Source: Epiperipatus broadwayi (Eukaryota > Onychophora > Udeonychophora > Euonychophora > Peripatidae). Taken from it: a DNA stretch of 64,000 bases. The stretch is taken from the NCBI GenBank assembly GCA_028023455.1, contig JAQFVV010006306.1, positions 2,757,001 through 2,821,000 of the forward strand. Reading direction: 5' to 3'. Below are positions 54,848 to 64,000 of the stretch, piece by piece. Every line of letters starts with the position of its first letter. Within the stretch, counting starts at the first letter, position 1. The position numbers and the translations under genes are program-made. Below the pieces are notes generated by a model that saw only the letters and a program-made list of their open reading frames with translations, did no database searches and was not told the origin of the DNA.

Positions 54848-56406
54848 TGTAACTAGTCGGGTTTAAACCCTAGTTACAAGGTAGAAAGGCGCACACATAT
54901 GTTATATAGTTTTAAAATTAGTTTCATATAATTTTGATTTTATTTCGTTTTAGTATTTATTTTGTTAGTGGGAGAAAATGTTTAAGATTTTATTAAAGTA
55001 AGAAAAGAGGGGGTGGGGTGGGGAATTTGCGTTTTGTTTTTGTAAAAGTGGTATATGTATGTATTTGCGGTGTGGATAGACAATTTTAGAAACGAACGTA
55101 TGAATACATTTTGGATCCAAGATAAGAGATTATTGTAAGAAAAAGAAAAAAAAAAAAGAAATATATTAAACATCGAAAATCTTATCTGGGGAATTTGAAT
55201 GAAAATTAAAAAGAAGGTTGAAGTAAAAAGTTTCCGGAATGTTAATTGCCAAAATGTCCGAAGGTGCGAAAAGTTCTTTCTGCTTATTAGCTTAACTGGC
55301 CATCTATACCACGTGGTGGGGAAGAAGGGGACGGACTGTGTTTGCGAAAACAAAAGAAAAAGAAAAAGTGACAGGGAGAGTGAGATGTAGTTTTTTTTTT
55401 TTAAACTAGTGTCAGATTATTTTTGGTCTTCAAAGAGGAAAGAAGAAAAAGAAATATTTTCATTTTTTTTTATATATATTGAAGAAGAATAGCTAAGGCT
55501 ACGGCCGAATATGAGTACAGTGGGGTAAAGGCTTAAGCGTGCTGGGATTTCTGGACCTTGCCCCGAAGAGGCCATGCAGCAGTGACCGGAGAACATCGAC
55601 CGGAGACCTATCAACTTTTCGCAAGGGAATCGATCCGACTCGGAATGAACTGAAGCGTGATGAACTGTCTCGTACGTTTTGCTTCGGATTTCATGTGTTT
55701 TTCTTCTTATTTTGATATCCCCGGGGGATCACATCGGACAAAAATTGCAGGTAATATGAACTTAAGATATTTTATTTTCCAAATATTATTACGTTTTCTG
55801 AAACCCTCAAGGAGAACGAACCAAGGCAAGAGACTTATATTTTTTTTTAAGATAAGGCCATTTTGAATACAGCTGATTAGATTTTATCTGTGTATACGTT
55901 CGTTTTTCTTATTCTATTGAAAATCCACACAGAATACATATATAGGTTTTATTGGGTTATGTAAATGTTAAAGGGTGCGGGAAATATATTTTTATTAAAA
56001 GCAGAAAATATTGTAATAAAAGATATGTTATTTTAAGGTATATTGCATGTGTGTGTTTTATTATTTGACTCATGGAATATAGTTCATAAATTTAGACGAT
56101 TGATCCGAGTTTCGTTGTTGGTTGCATAGAGTTTCTCCCGTACATTTTCCTACGGTTTATTAGCCACCCGCCCTGAGTACTGAGCTAGTGGAGAGGCCCT
56201 ATTACTATCGTATTCTTCTCTTCCAGCATAATACTTATGTAAAAAGTAAGTTTGGCGCTTGGAGTCAATGATTGACGTCCATAAATATGCTGTGAGAGAA
56301 ATACGAATTTTCTTATCACTATTTGGCTTCATAAAGAAAAAAATAGATATTTTTTTATTTAAGATAAGAACAAGTAAGTATACGGTATACGAGCACACCC
56401 GATACA
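54848..56406 (+). repeat. 3' LTR
   Basis: 1,559 bp, near-identical to the 5' LTR, with the same 31-base terminal palindrome. Differences seen include GCAGCAG for GCGGCAG, ACATCGACC for ACATCTACC, an extra G in CCCCGGGGGATC, GATACA for GTTACA at the end, and several A/T run lengths. Confidence 0.93.
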
Positions 56407-56875
56407 ATATATATGCTTATTTATCATGAGCTTCAGCACAAACTACAATATATCTAAAATAAAGTCAGACTATTGAGTGAACTTCCAGTATTAATCTTGA
56501 TAAACACATACATAATTAAACATTTTTTTAAACTAATACTAATTCAAAGAGATGGACATTATTTGGGTCCCACCCCTTGCTAAACCATAATCAAACTTAA
56601 TTCACTGAGGTGATCAGCTATCAGAAATTGTTTTTTAATATTAAGTCATAATTGCAAGGAAATCAAGTCATACATCACATGACAATAGCCAACAGCTAGA
56701 AAGCAGTTTGTGGGGGTAGGGATATTCAGAAAAGCTTGTCAAGAGATATTCACACTCATTATATAATACAATATTAAGTCATTCATAAAAGTAATTAGCT
56801 TCAGATCCTACCTATGCTAAACAAAATTATTACTTTCTTAAACATTTCTTTTCCTAATATTGTAAATATAGAATA
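56407..56875. other. AT-rich spacer, nothing recognised
   Basis: No frame, repeat or RNA gene recognised. Confidence 0.35.
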
Positions 56876-57868
56876 CACCTGGGTCTCGTTTTACGCGATA
56901 GATTCCTCAGAAAACATGCGCAAATGGAATCGCGCAAAAATAGACGTGACTTACCTTGAAAAAGGGGGGATACGGACTGTGATTTTTCAAAAATCGCATA
57001 AAAGCAAAGCACCAATGTAAAATTACTTTAAAATTCGCGCAAAAAAAAAATAAGGAAATAAAATATGACTAATGAAAAATTTCAAATTTGAAACAAATTG
57101 ATACAAGACAAACTTTTTTTAACTATAATATTTAATTTTATTCAAAATAATATATTTTTATGCATAATTTACAGTACAGTAATTTACATTTTTTTAAGGA
57201 AATAAAATATGACTAATAAAAAATTTCAAATTTGAAAAAAATTGATACAAGACAAACTTTTTTTAACTATAATATTTAATTTTATTCAAAATAATAAATT
57301 TTTATGCATAATTTACAGTACAGTAATTTACATTTTTTTTATACACGTTTTAATTATTATCGCTATTTGCCGATAAACAGATTCGTTTGCAAACAGGTAA
57401 AAAAATAAGATTTTAATTTTTAATTGTCAAATTTAATTGTGCCCACTGCTATTACTCATCTTTTAAAAATAAACTTGCGGACACTAAATGATTAATAATT
57501 GATTAAGTTCTTTTTTAAAAAACAGAAACAGAATGTGATTTAAAATGCAAAATTAACACGCACAATGTTTAAACAAATTTACATTATAATCTTGTACAAT
57601 TTAATGTGTGTATACATAAAATGTGGAAATCATGATTTTAATTTCATTATTGCATAAAATCTTACTATTATAAAGCACTGAAAATATTGAAATTACTAAG
57701 ATGAAAGTCAAATTCCAATAATGTGCTATTACTTTCAATATGATGTAAGTGCGCGAAATTTATTATTTAAAGTAATAGCGCATTATCGGAGTTCGACTTC
57801 TGGAGAAACATGAATCGCGTAACTTCAAAATCGCGTTAAATAAATCCGCGTAAAAAGAGACCCAGGTG
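56876..57868 (-). mobile_element. Tigger-like non-autonomous DNA transposon, copy 2
   Basis: Inverted ends CACCTGGGTCTCGTTTTACG and GAGACCCAGGTG between TA dinucleotides (56874-56875 and 57869-57870). Opposite orientation to 18106-19409; the internal hairpin (AATAATGTGCTATTACTTT against AAAGTAATAGCGCATTATC) lies here near the right end. A 146-bp stretch starting AAGGAAATAAAATATGACTA is tandemly duplicated (57051 and 57197). No transposase. Confidence 0.9.
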
Positions 57869-58555
57869 TATATTTAACTATAAATGAAGAAAGTAAATAA
57901 TTATATTTATTAAGTTCATACACATAAAAGTATATTCCGGTATAGGTTAATGCAAGGATCAAATCTATGGACAATACAATACTTATCATATTAAAAATAA
58001 TAATTTATTCAATTAAAAATTACCATGATCATAATATTGGCCTTTTTTTTTACTTATGGATTTTTTATTTTAGTTGTTGATCATTTTGTATATATCAAGA
58101 CATATTTCCCCATGCATGCACACAATGTATTTATTAGTAAGACTGTGCTCTTACCAATTCACCTAAGTTTCAGTATTATTTTATGACCTAAAATATTAGT
58201 ATGAAACCTTTTGTCTAAATGCAGCTATTTTAGATCATTTTTTGTTATTCATACAGGGGACACTTTAAAAAAACAATTTTATAAGAGAAAATGAATACTT
58301 GTTTGTTGTTTAGTTCTTTTTAAAAAAAATTAAATTAAATATTAAGATAAATTAAACTGCAGTAGAAGCAGCTTCTTTTAAATAAGTTTCAAGATAGAAA
58401 CAAAGTATATCATTCACTCCCTCATACTATATATCAATTGACAATTTGTTCTAATTTGAAAACTAAATATGCATGTAATTAATTATATAAAATAAATAAA
58501 ATGTCTGTTAATTAAAAACAAAATTGTAATTATAATTGAAATAATAAATTTAACG
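57869..58555. other. AT-rich spacer, nothing recognised
   Basis: No frame, repeat or RNA gene recognised. Confidence 0.35.
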
Positions 58556-58715
58556 GTTTACAAACAATCCTTAAATCCGTAGAAGTACTTTCGGTTAATT
58601 TCTTAAACCTGCCTCAACTGCCATTAAATTCAATGGCAGTTGAGGCAGGTTTAAGAAATTAACCGAAAGTACTTCTGCAGATTTAAGGATTGTTTGTAAT
58701 TGTTTGTAAACCATT
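58556..58715. repeat. near-perfect 160-bp hairpin
   Basis: Arms of about 65-75 bp (ACAAACAATCCTTAAATC, AGAAGTACTTTCGGTTAATT, GAGGCAGGTTTAAGAAAT) with only a few mismatches and a loop of a few bases at AATTCAAT. Small MITE or a hairpin RNA locus. Confidence 0.8.
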
Positions 58716-58856
58716 AAATGCAATTAATTATGTAATAATAAATTAATTTTTCTAGCACAGAGTAGATTGTAATTCTATTTAGAGGGTAATCGTTCTTTCT
58801 CACTAGCCCATGCTAGAATATTAAATTGCAATGTTAAATGCAAGGATAGTCTAGCT

Positions 58857-59257
58857 CAGGGATCCCTAACCCTATGCCCGTGGGCACCATGGTGCCCGCA
58901 GACCATTTTACGTGTGCCCGCCGCTATCCGAACATGATAAAAAATTATTTATCTGATACAAATAAATTTAATTTTTAAAATTTCTTATATAAATTATTGT
59001 ATTATATTGTAATCAAATTGTAGGGCATATTATACTTTTACAACATAAAAATATAAACATTAATTATATATTAAAATTTTATTTTTGAAATAAATATTTT
59101 TTTGTGTATTATGTGTATTATTAACAATATCCAACTATAAATTTACATTGAAAAAATAAATGGTGTTCGCCACCTGGTTGAAAAAAATAAATGGTGCCCG
59201 CCATCTGGCTGGTATTATAGAATGTGCTTTTAAGTGCAAAAAGGTTGGGGACCCCTG
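58857..59257 (-). mobile_element. hAT-like non-autonomous DNA transposon, copy 2
   Basis: Ends CAGGGATCCCTAACC and GGTTGGGGACCCCTG. Same family as 32997-33321 in the opposite orientation (GCCCGTGGGCACC here against GCACCATGTTGCCCACGGGC there). Its flanks GTCTAGCT and GACGCTCC do not form a clean 8-bp TSD. A 33-bp tandem duplication (AAATGGTG, CGCCA-CTGG) lies near the right end. Confidence 0.85.
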
Positions 59258-59624
59258 GACGCTCCAGCCATATGATAAAGACTTTGAGAAAATAAGAATG
59301 GCCATCTTAATTTTAAACCCAAATGCACTTATATGGGTCAATCTTAAATGCAATATATATATATTGTTGGAGATCTAGGCAAAAAATAACATTCTTAATA
59401 TCTCTAAATTATAAAGTTTTTAAAAATAATAATTCATATTTACGTATGTATACACAATCATGGTTATATATATATTTGCAGAAATTCATAGTTCATGATG
59501 TGGATTTTGCATTTTTTTAAAAGTCAAAACTAAAATATCACACATATATATATATATATGCATAAGTTTTCTTGTCAAAGGTAAACTTTTTTCTTCCTCT
59601 GTCTAACAATTTTGTTTATTATAT
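59258..59624. other. AT-rich spacer, nothing recognised
   Basis: Two TA microsatellites; nothing else recognised. Confidence 0.35.
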
Positions 59625-60270
59625 AAGGGATTCGAACTCAGACTTTCACACGATCCTCAACTCTCCATGCCATCTCATATTGCTGATCCACCTGATTTTG
59701 TTTATTAAAAATTGCTGCATAAATACTTGCTTGCTAATCATTATATTTTTCTAACTGCATTGTGAATTGTATCTTTTTTAGAATAGCATATTCAAGTTGA
59801 TAAACATTGAATCCAAAGTAGATTTCAGGCAGCTGGTGGCTTCATAGTTTTGTAACCACTTAACATAATGTTGGCTTCTTTAACGTCTATCTTCCAAGAG
59901 CAGTAATACATTGTACAGGCTTTAAACCTGCATTTATATATGTAATATATGCGGGATTCGAACTCAGACTTTTACACGACCGACTACTCTCAGTGCCATC
60001 TCATATTGCTGACCCACCTGATCACGCACATGTTGAAAAGATAAATAATCTCCAATGTACGTATTTCATGCTAAACCAGTAATCATCAGTTGGTCCAGAT
60101 TACTATCCTCACACATATATACAATCAGTGCTCAGCTTTATACTAAGATAGCCAGTCTTCATACTTTAATGGACAGACTTCAAACTATTCCAACTCACAA
60201 CTCTTCAGCCTTCATTTTCATTAAAAATGTGACGATGGAGCGTTCAAAGCTCTTGTTAGTGCCAAGGTAA
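59625..60270 (-). repeat. family E fragments with clear tRNA-like blocks
   Basis: A short tRNA-like piece (59630-59700) and a longer copy (59935-60270) in minus orientation. Both show GGGATTCGAACTCAGACTTT on the plus strand, that is a perfect B box GAGTTCGAATCCC on the minus strand, next to CCATCTCATATTGCTGA. The longer copy continues into the hammerhead (60046-60102) and the body of the unit. Confidence 0.8.
60046..60102 (-). ncRNA. hammerhead-like motif E-l, nearly intact
   Basis: Core CTGATGA and GAAA intact, inner helix I CCAA/TTGG and outer helix I TAATCT/AGATTA paired; helix III has C at position 16.1 (ATACGTAC), which should block cleavage. Confidence 0.65.
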
Positions 60271-60749
60271 AGAGAGTTTCTAAAAGAACTCATACTTATA
60301 TACTTCAATTGTTTTTCAAAGGAAAATGTTTTATATACTATAATTATTTATTTAGTTAAATTTTTATCTTAGAGTAACAGCTTTATCAGCTCTACCTAAT
60401 TACAATTTATTTTCTTATTCTATTATTTCCAAAACAACAACACTAAAATGCAATCTTAAGATAAATTCTTAATTTTTTTATAAGATAAATTCTTAATTTT
60501 TTTAATCTCCTTATTTATTTATGAATTATATTCTTAATTTTTTTAATCTCCTTATTTACTTATATTTATTAAACTAAACCCAAATGTAGATGTTTTAATT
60601 AAATATAAATATTTTTTACTTTTAAGATTAATTTTTAAATTAATCTACCTTATTTAATTTTATTACGTTGTTTTTGAAATAATATAGCATTTAAATGCAT
60701 CTTCTACCGTACATTTCTTTCACTTATAATTTGAAGTACTGTACTTTTT
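60271..60749. other. AT-rich spacer with short tandem repeats
   Basis: ATTCTTAATTTTTTTAATCTCC is repeated at about 60486 and 60528. No gene. Confidence 0.35.
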
Positions 60750-60848
60750 TTTCAGTCAAGCGTTTGATGGTCGAGTGATCAGCACAGCTGCCTTACAAGC
60801 AGTTGTCCCGGGTTCGTTTCCCGGCCGATGCTTTCATACAAAAAAAAA
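60750..60848 (+). mobile_element. tRNA-like short SINE, copy 5
   Basis: GCGTTTGATGGTCGAGTGATC head, CTTACAA at the anticodon loop, B box GGTTCGTTTCC, end GCTTTCATAC and poly(A). TSD GTACTTTTT at 60741-60749 and 60849-60857. Confidence 0.85.
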
Positions 60849-60950
60849 GTACTTTTTAATCCTAAACCTTTCATCAGTTTTGATAATAAAAACTAGATAC
60901 ATTATTTTATTCTATATTAAAATAATATTTTATATAGCGCTATATTTTTA

Positions 60951-61078
60951 TAAACAGTAATAATATTCAGCTATTAAGCTAAAGCGCATGCGCTTGGAAG
61001 ATTTAAATCATAAATTGAGAGTATTCATGTATAATTTAAATCTTCAAAGCTTAGTAGCTGATTATTATTACTGTTTAT
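60951..61078. repeat. hairpin around AGCGCATGCGCT
   Basis: TAAACAGTAATAATATTCAG pairs with CTGATTATTATTACTGTTTA, with AGATTTAAATCATA against TATAATTTAAATCTT inside. AT-rich foldback, possibly a small MITE. Confidence 0.65.
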
Positions 61079-61429
61079 TCTATATTATAAAATACTATTT
61101 AGTTTTTTTTTTTAAATTTAAATTCTTCATATTTTAACAATAACTAATGTAATTATATTATTATTTTGTTATATTCATTATAATGTTAACTGTGTAAAAT
61201 GTTCTGACATTTAGTACAGGAAAGATAGACATATGTTTATATATTTTAGCTTTTATTCATGTTTCGTATGCATTCAATAAATTATATCATAACCATAAGC
61301 TGTTTGGGATTTTATTATAGATGGTCTTTATATATACTCGGATAGCTATTTTTGTACTTGATTATTTAAATTTATTGTTTGTTATTTAAATATGTTTAAA
61401 GTTCTTCAAAGAGACCACTTTTTTTTGAA
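61079..61429. other. AT-rich spacer
   Basis: Nothing recognised. Confidence 0.3.
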
Positions 61430-61698
61430 AGGAGGATTTTGGTATCTTTTCTGTTTATATCAAATTCATTCGTGGCTATTATCCAAGCCTCCTTGATTCT
61501 TTCATTTTTTTATCTTCCCTCTCTGTGCAAATGACATTCGTCTTGAACAGATCAAATTTATCGCCTGGTTTGTTGTTCATGTTCTATGAATATTGAAGAA
61601 TATTTCACTACTTCTCATGGTCCTGTTATATAAATAATTGTGCTGGGCCAGCCTTGTTGACAAATTTGCTCGTCTTTCCATAATATACGTGTTTGCAG

Positions 61699-61712
61699 TT
61701 GACTTTGATTTT
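61699..61712. repeat. TSD of the family B insertion, left
   Basis: TTGACTTTGATTTT, repeated exactly at 62606-62619. Confidence 0.88.
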
Positions 61713-61825
61713 AAAACAGACAAAACTCACTATATATATTTTGCCACACACAGCAAGCTAGAGTAATCAATGGATGACAGAAGGCTTGTGTATAAAATCC
61801 CCATCTAGTGCCTACTTATCCAATA

Positions 61826-61867
61826 TCCCCAGACTAGTTTCTGACTTATGGCCTTCGTCAGTGAGGA
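61826..61867 (-). ncRNA. hammerhead-like motif B-b, core intact
   Basis: Minus strand: helix I TCCTCA, core CTGACGA, A, helix II GGC/GUC around CAUAA, GAA, helix III AC/GU around UA, cleavage triplet GUC, helix I TGGGGA (six pairs including one G-U). All catalytic bases are present; helix II is short and its base is an A-A. Confidence 0.7.
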
Positions 61868-62281
61868 GCCTTGGATTTGAGAGCACTGCACCTATATCTT
61901 AGGATCTGATGCAACCCTCTAGCAACCACCTTTTATCTCCATTTAATTACAAAACTATGAGTCTTAAACTGAAAACACCTTAATGTTTTCAATCCAAGCC
62001 CATTAGCTTATATAGTCATTTGGGTCTGAACCCAGTTCAGTACCCATACATTTTGGGGTCTTTGGTTCTTTAATAACCATAACTACTACTATCCTATTAG
62101 GCAGGATTGGTTTTAAGCCAATAAATGTCACATGACCACTCCTTATGCTTGTGTATAATTGTTGTTAAAACAGGCTAAATTCACTATATATATATTTTGC
62201 CACACATAGCAAGCTAGAGTAATCAATGGATGACAGAAGGTTTGTGCATAAAATCCCCATCTAGTTCCTAATCATCCAATA

Positions 62282-62323
62282 TCCCCAGACTAGATTCCGG
62301 CTTATGACTTTCGTCAGTGAGGA
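62282..62323 (-). ncRNA. hammerhead-like motif B-c, one change after GAA
   Basis: As B-b, with CTGACGA kept but GAATC where GAAAC is expected, so A15.1 is lost. Confidence 0.6.
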
Positions 62324-62402
62324 GCCTTGAATCTGAGAGCACTGCATCTAGGTCTTAGGATCTTATGCAACCCTCCAGCAACACTGCTCTCAGATTCAAG
62401 GC

Positions 62403-62444
62403 TCCTCATTGACAAAGGCCATAAGCCAGAAACTAGTTTGGGGA
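62403..62444 (+). ncRNA. hammerhead-like motif B-d, core mutated
   Basis: Plus-strand arm: TCCTCA, TTGACAA, GGC/GCC, GAAAC, TAGTTTGGGGA. Core and triplet are changed; probably inactive. Confidence 0.55.
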
Positions 62445-62605
62445 TATTGGATGAGTAGGCACTAGATGGAAATTTTATGCACAAGCCTTCTGTCATCCAT
62501 TGATTACTCTAGCTTGCTGTGTGTGGCAAAATATATATAGTGAGTTTTGCCTGTTTTAACAACAGTTATAAACAAGCATAAGAGGAGGTGGTCATGTGAC
62601 ATTTA

Positions 62606-62619
62606 TTGACTTTGATTTT
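62606..62619. repeat. TSD of the family B insertion, right
   Basis: Second copy of TTGACTTTGATTTT; joining the two flanks at this repeat keeps the PLE domain order (RT end, then GIY-YIG). Confidence 0.88.
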
Positions 62620-63240
62620 GTAAACTATTTGATGAGCTGCTTCTGTAGTCAGTTCATCTTTCAAGTTATTCAAAGGAACAAATGTTTTTTAAATTTTTGA
62701 GTCACTTTTGGTACATATGGGAGGCTTGTCTATTTTTTGTTCTCGCTAGATTGTGGTTGTAATAGTTTTTTAAGCTTGCTATTATAAAATCCATCTATCA
62801 TGTTATAAATGTTATTATTGATGTTGTATCCCAGGTTTCTTAAGTCTCTGATAGATACATCAACATTGTTTTCCGATCTCTTTTGAATTTACAAAGTTTT
62901 AAATTCCTGTAAATTAAATCTTTAAGACTGCCATTATTTATGGCCATAGGAGTTAGAGATTTGTGATGGATGTCTTCTCTAATGTTTATTGATTTCAGTA
63001 TCATTCTGTAGTGTAAAGTGTCTTGTTTCCCTTTGCATGCCAAAATCCAAAAAATCTAAAATTTTATTATATTCATTATAAAATATTTTATTGTTTAATA
63101 GCCCTTCAAAGATTTCATTGCTGTTCCGTTTCACATGTACTATTAACCAGCCCTTCCTAATATGTAAGATCACATGGGTGACCATGAAGTTAGATATATT
63201 ATCTAATTCAGTATGTATGTAGATGTTGAATTTCAGCAAA

Positions 63241-64000
63241 TATTTATTCTTTTTAATATTTTAATAAAAGACGCTCTTTGATTTTCCATTTTATCATAAC
63301 TGTCAAAAAAGTGTTTACATGGTGATATGGAAATAAGAATCATCAGAAGTAAATATAAGTAAATAGATGGTAATAGAGCATTATCAGTAATTAGTGAACA
63401 ATTCATTCTTTTTTATTGGATTTACAAGAGTCATACTATATAATCTTATGCCAATCATCATCAAAACAATGCCCTTATGAGGCATAATGTTATAAAAGAG
63501 CAATAATCAATATTTGTTGTTGCAAGCACATTTATGTGCTAAAATAACTAAAACTAAGAATATAACCAAAAGTGCTAAGATCATTACAACACTCCTGATC
63601 ATTACCAGTGTTCAAGGCTGTCCGGTACTATGTGTCTACTAGCCATAAATAATCTTCATCATATAACTTATAAATAAATCACATGGATTTTAAAGAGTAA
63701 TCTAAAGGCCATATAAATAATTCAAAAGAGAAGTATATAGATATTTGCATTTGCATACTCCAATGCCATTATGTTCAGAACTAGCTTTGATATAACAATT
63801 GATTGTTTAACATATGTGAACAAGATTATATACACAAAATACCTTACCCATTAATAAATAAATTTACTGGGATAATTTAAAAACAATATTCGTTAATTGT
63901 AAAAAATATTTTAGGATGTATCAATGATTTCTATTATAAAAACCAATATTAGTCAGTAAACAATTATTACAATTATTTAATTTCCATAGAACATAATTCA
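63241..64000. other. AT-rich spacer, possibly more decayed PLE
   Basis: The PLE reverse transcriptase motifs should lie here on the minus strand but I cannot read any. No other repeat recognised. Confidence 0.3.

Larger units (their letters stand above)
51081..56406 (+). mobile_element. gag-only LTR retrotransposon, complete
   Basis: Complete element of 5,326 bp: 5' LTR 51081-52641, primer binding site, internal region of 2,206 bp with one recognisable gene (gag), polypurine tract and 3' LTR 54848-56406. The LTRs begin TGTAAC and end GTTACA (GATACA in the 3' copy). By eye they differ at about a dozen positions in 1.56 kb, mostly homopolymer lengths, so the insertion is young. ATAT flanks both sides, consistent with a 4-bp TSD, but it lies in a TA repeat and is weak evidence. 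No protease, reverse transcriptase, RNase H or integrase motif can be read in the internal region. It must have been moved by enzymes from another element. Its strand composition (A- and G-rich) and higher G+C stand out from the surroundings. Confidence 0.93.
61713..62605. mobile_element. family B hammerhead repeat insertion (one full unit, one partial unit, inverted arm)
   Basis: Inserted in the PLE pseudogene and flanked by an exact 14-bp TSD, TTGACTTTGATTTT (61699-61712 and 62606-62619). Order: a minus-orientation unit from AAAACAGACAAAACTCAC (61713), a second one from AAAACAGGCTAAATTCAC (62167, period 454 bp) that stops near 62383, and an inverted arm back to the end. Hammerhead motifs at 61826 and 62282 (456 bp apart) and 62403 (inverted). 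Confidence 0.85.
61430..63240 (-). pseudogene. Penelope-like element, RT end and GIY-YIG domain, interrupted
   Basis: Minus strand. From 63240 to about 62620 fragments of the C-terminal RT region are readable: IRKGWLIVHVKRNSNEIFEG, NKIFYNEYNKILDFLDFGMQ, RETRHFTLQND, then after a frameshift near 63000 NIREDIHHKSLTPMAINNGS and LKDLIYRNLKLCKFKRDRK. The order and spacing match PLE proteins, where FLD-----R is followed by T--Y-H--S-HP and SLI-RA--LC. After the 893-bp family B insertion (61713-62605), the reading resumes at NCKHVYYGKTSKFVNKAGPA, the YIG-like half of a GIY-YIG endonuclease, and ends with TNVICTEREDKKMKES. Stops and shifts make it a pseudogene. Upstream RT motifs should lie beyond 63240 but I cannot read them. 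Confidence 0.75.

Noticed and set aside
54982-55353. 123-codon minus frame, with related frames at 51319 and within both LTRs
   Set aside because: They appear twice only because the LTRs are duplicated; sequence is phenylalanine-rich and has no motif.

Overview
This window looks like a repeat-dominated, gene-poor stretch of a very AT-rich metazoan nuclear genome (about 70% A+T by eye). Nothing prokaryotic is visible: no operons, no ribosome binding sites, no long dense open frames. It contains non-LTR retrotransposons of at least two kinds, Penelope-like element (PLE) fragments, a Ty3/gypsy-type LTR element, pogo/Tigger-like and hAT-like DNA transposons, and tRNA-derived SINEs with poly(A) tails and target-site duplications (TSDs). 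That mix fits an invertebrate; I cannot name the species. I found no host protein-coding gene I would defend. Three short open segments (160-444 minus, 35546-35764 plus, 42648-42878 plus) are listed only as weak candidates.

Layout. 0-10 kb: an inverted pair of tRNA-headed repeats (family A), a decayed non-LTR element (5690-7275, minus), and two kinds of repeat unit that carry hammerhead ribozyme motifs (family C at 7303, family E at 7725-9025). 10-20 kb: RTE fragments, family E foldback, a SINE, a decayed Tigger-type transposase (15170-15840), a Tigger-like non-autonomous element (18106-19409), and a tandem duplication with an RTE fragment inserted in one copy. 20-31 kb: a nested foldback (22165-24040), SINEs, and a tandem array of family E units. 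31-43 kb: SINEs, family A repeats with a minisatellite, a hAT-like element with a perfect 8-bp TSD, a PLE endonuclease fragment, and tandem family C units. 43-51 kb: an RTE copy with a 5' inversion flanked by a 10-bp TSD. 51-56.4 kb: a nearly intact LTR retrotransposon whose only recognisable gene is gag. 56-64 kb: second Tigger-like and hAT-like elements, a SINE, and a PLE (minus) interrupted by a family B hammerhead dimer with a 14-bp TSD.

The most interesting content is the set of repeat families (B, C and E) whose conserved core folds, by hand, into a minimal type I hammerhead: a CUGANGA box (A9 is U in family C), helix II, GAA, a 2-4 bp helix III, an NUH cleavage triplet and a closing helix I. 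Units recur in tandem with periods near 418 (C), 455 (B) and 444-472 bp (E), and helices covary between copies. This is the organisation of small retrozymes or PLE terminal repeats. Families A and D carry a related hairpin (CTGAAGAA, stem, GAAA) without a clear helix III.

The second highlight is the gag-only LTR element, with near-identical 1.56-kb LTRs, a primer binding site and a polypurine tract but no polymerase: a young insertion that must have been mobilised in trans. Assignments are by reading alone; no database search or folding program was run.
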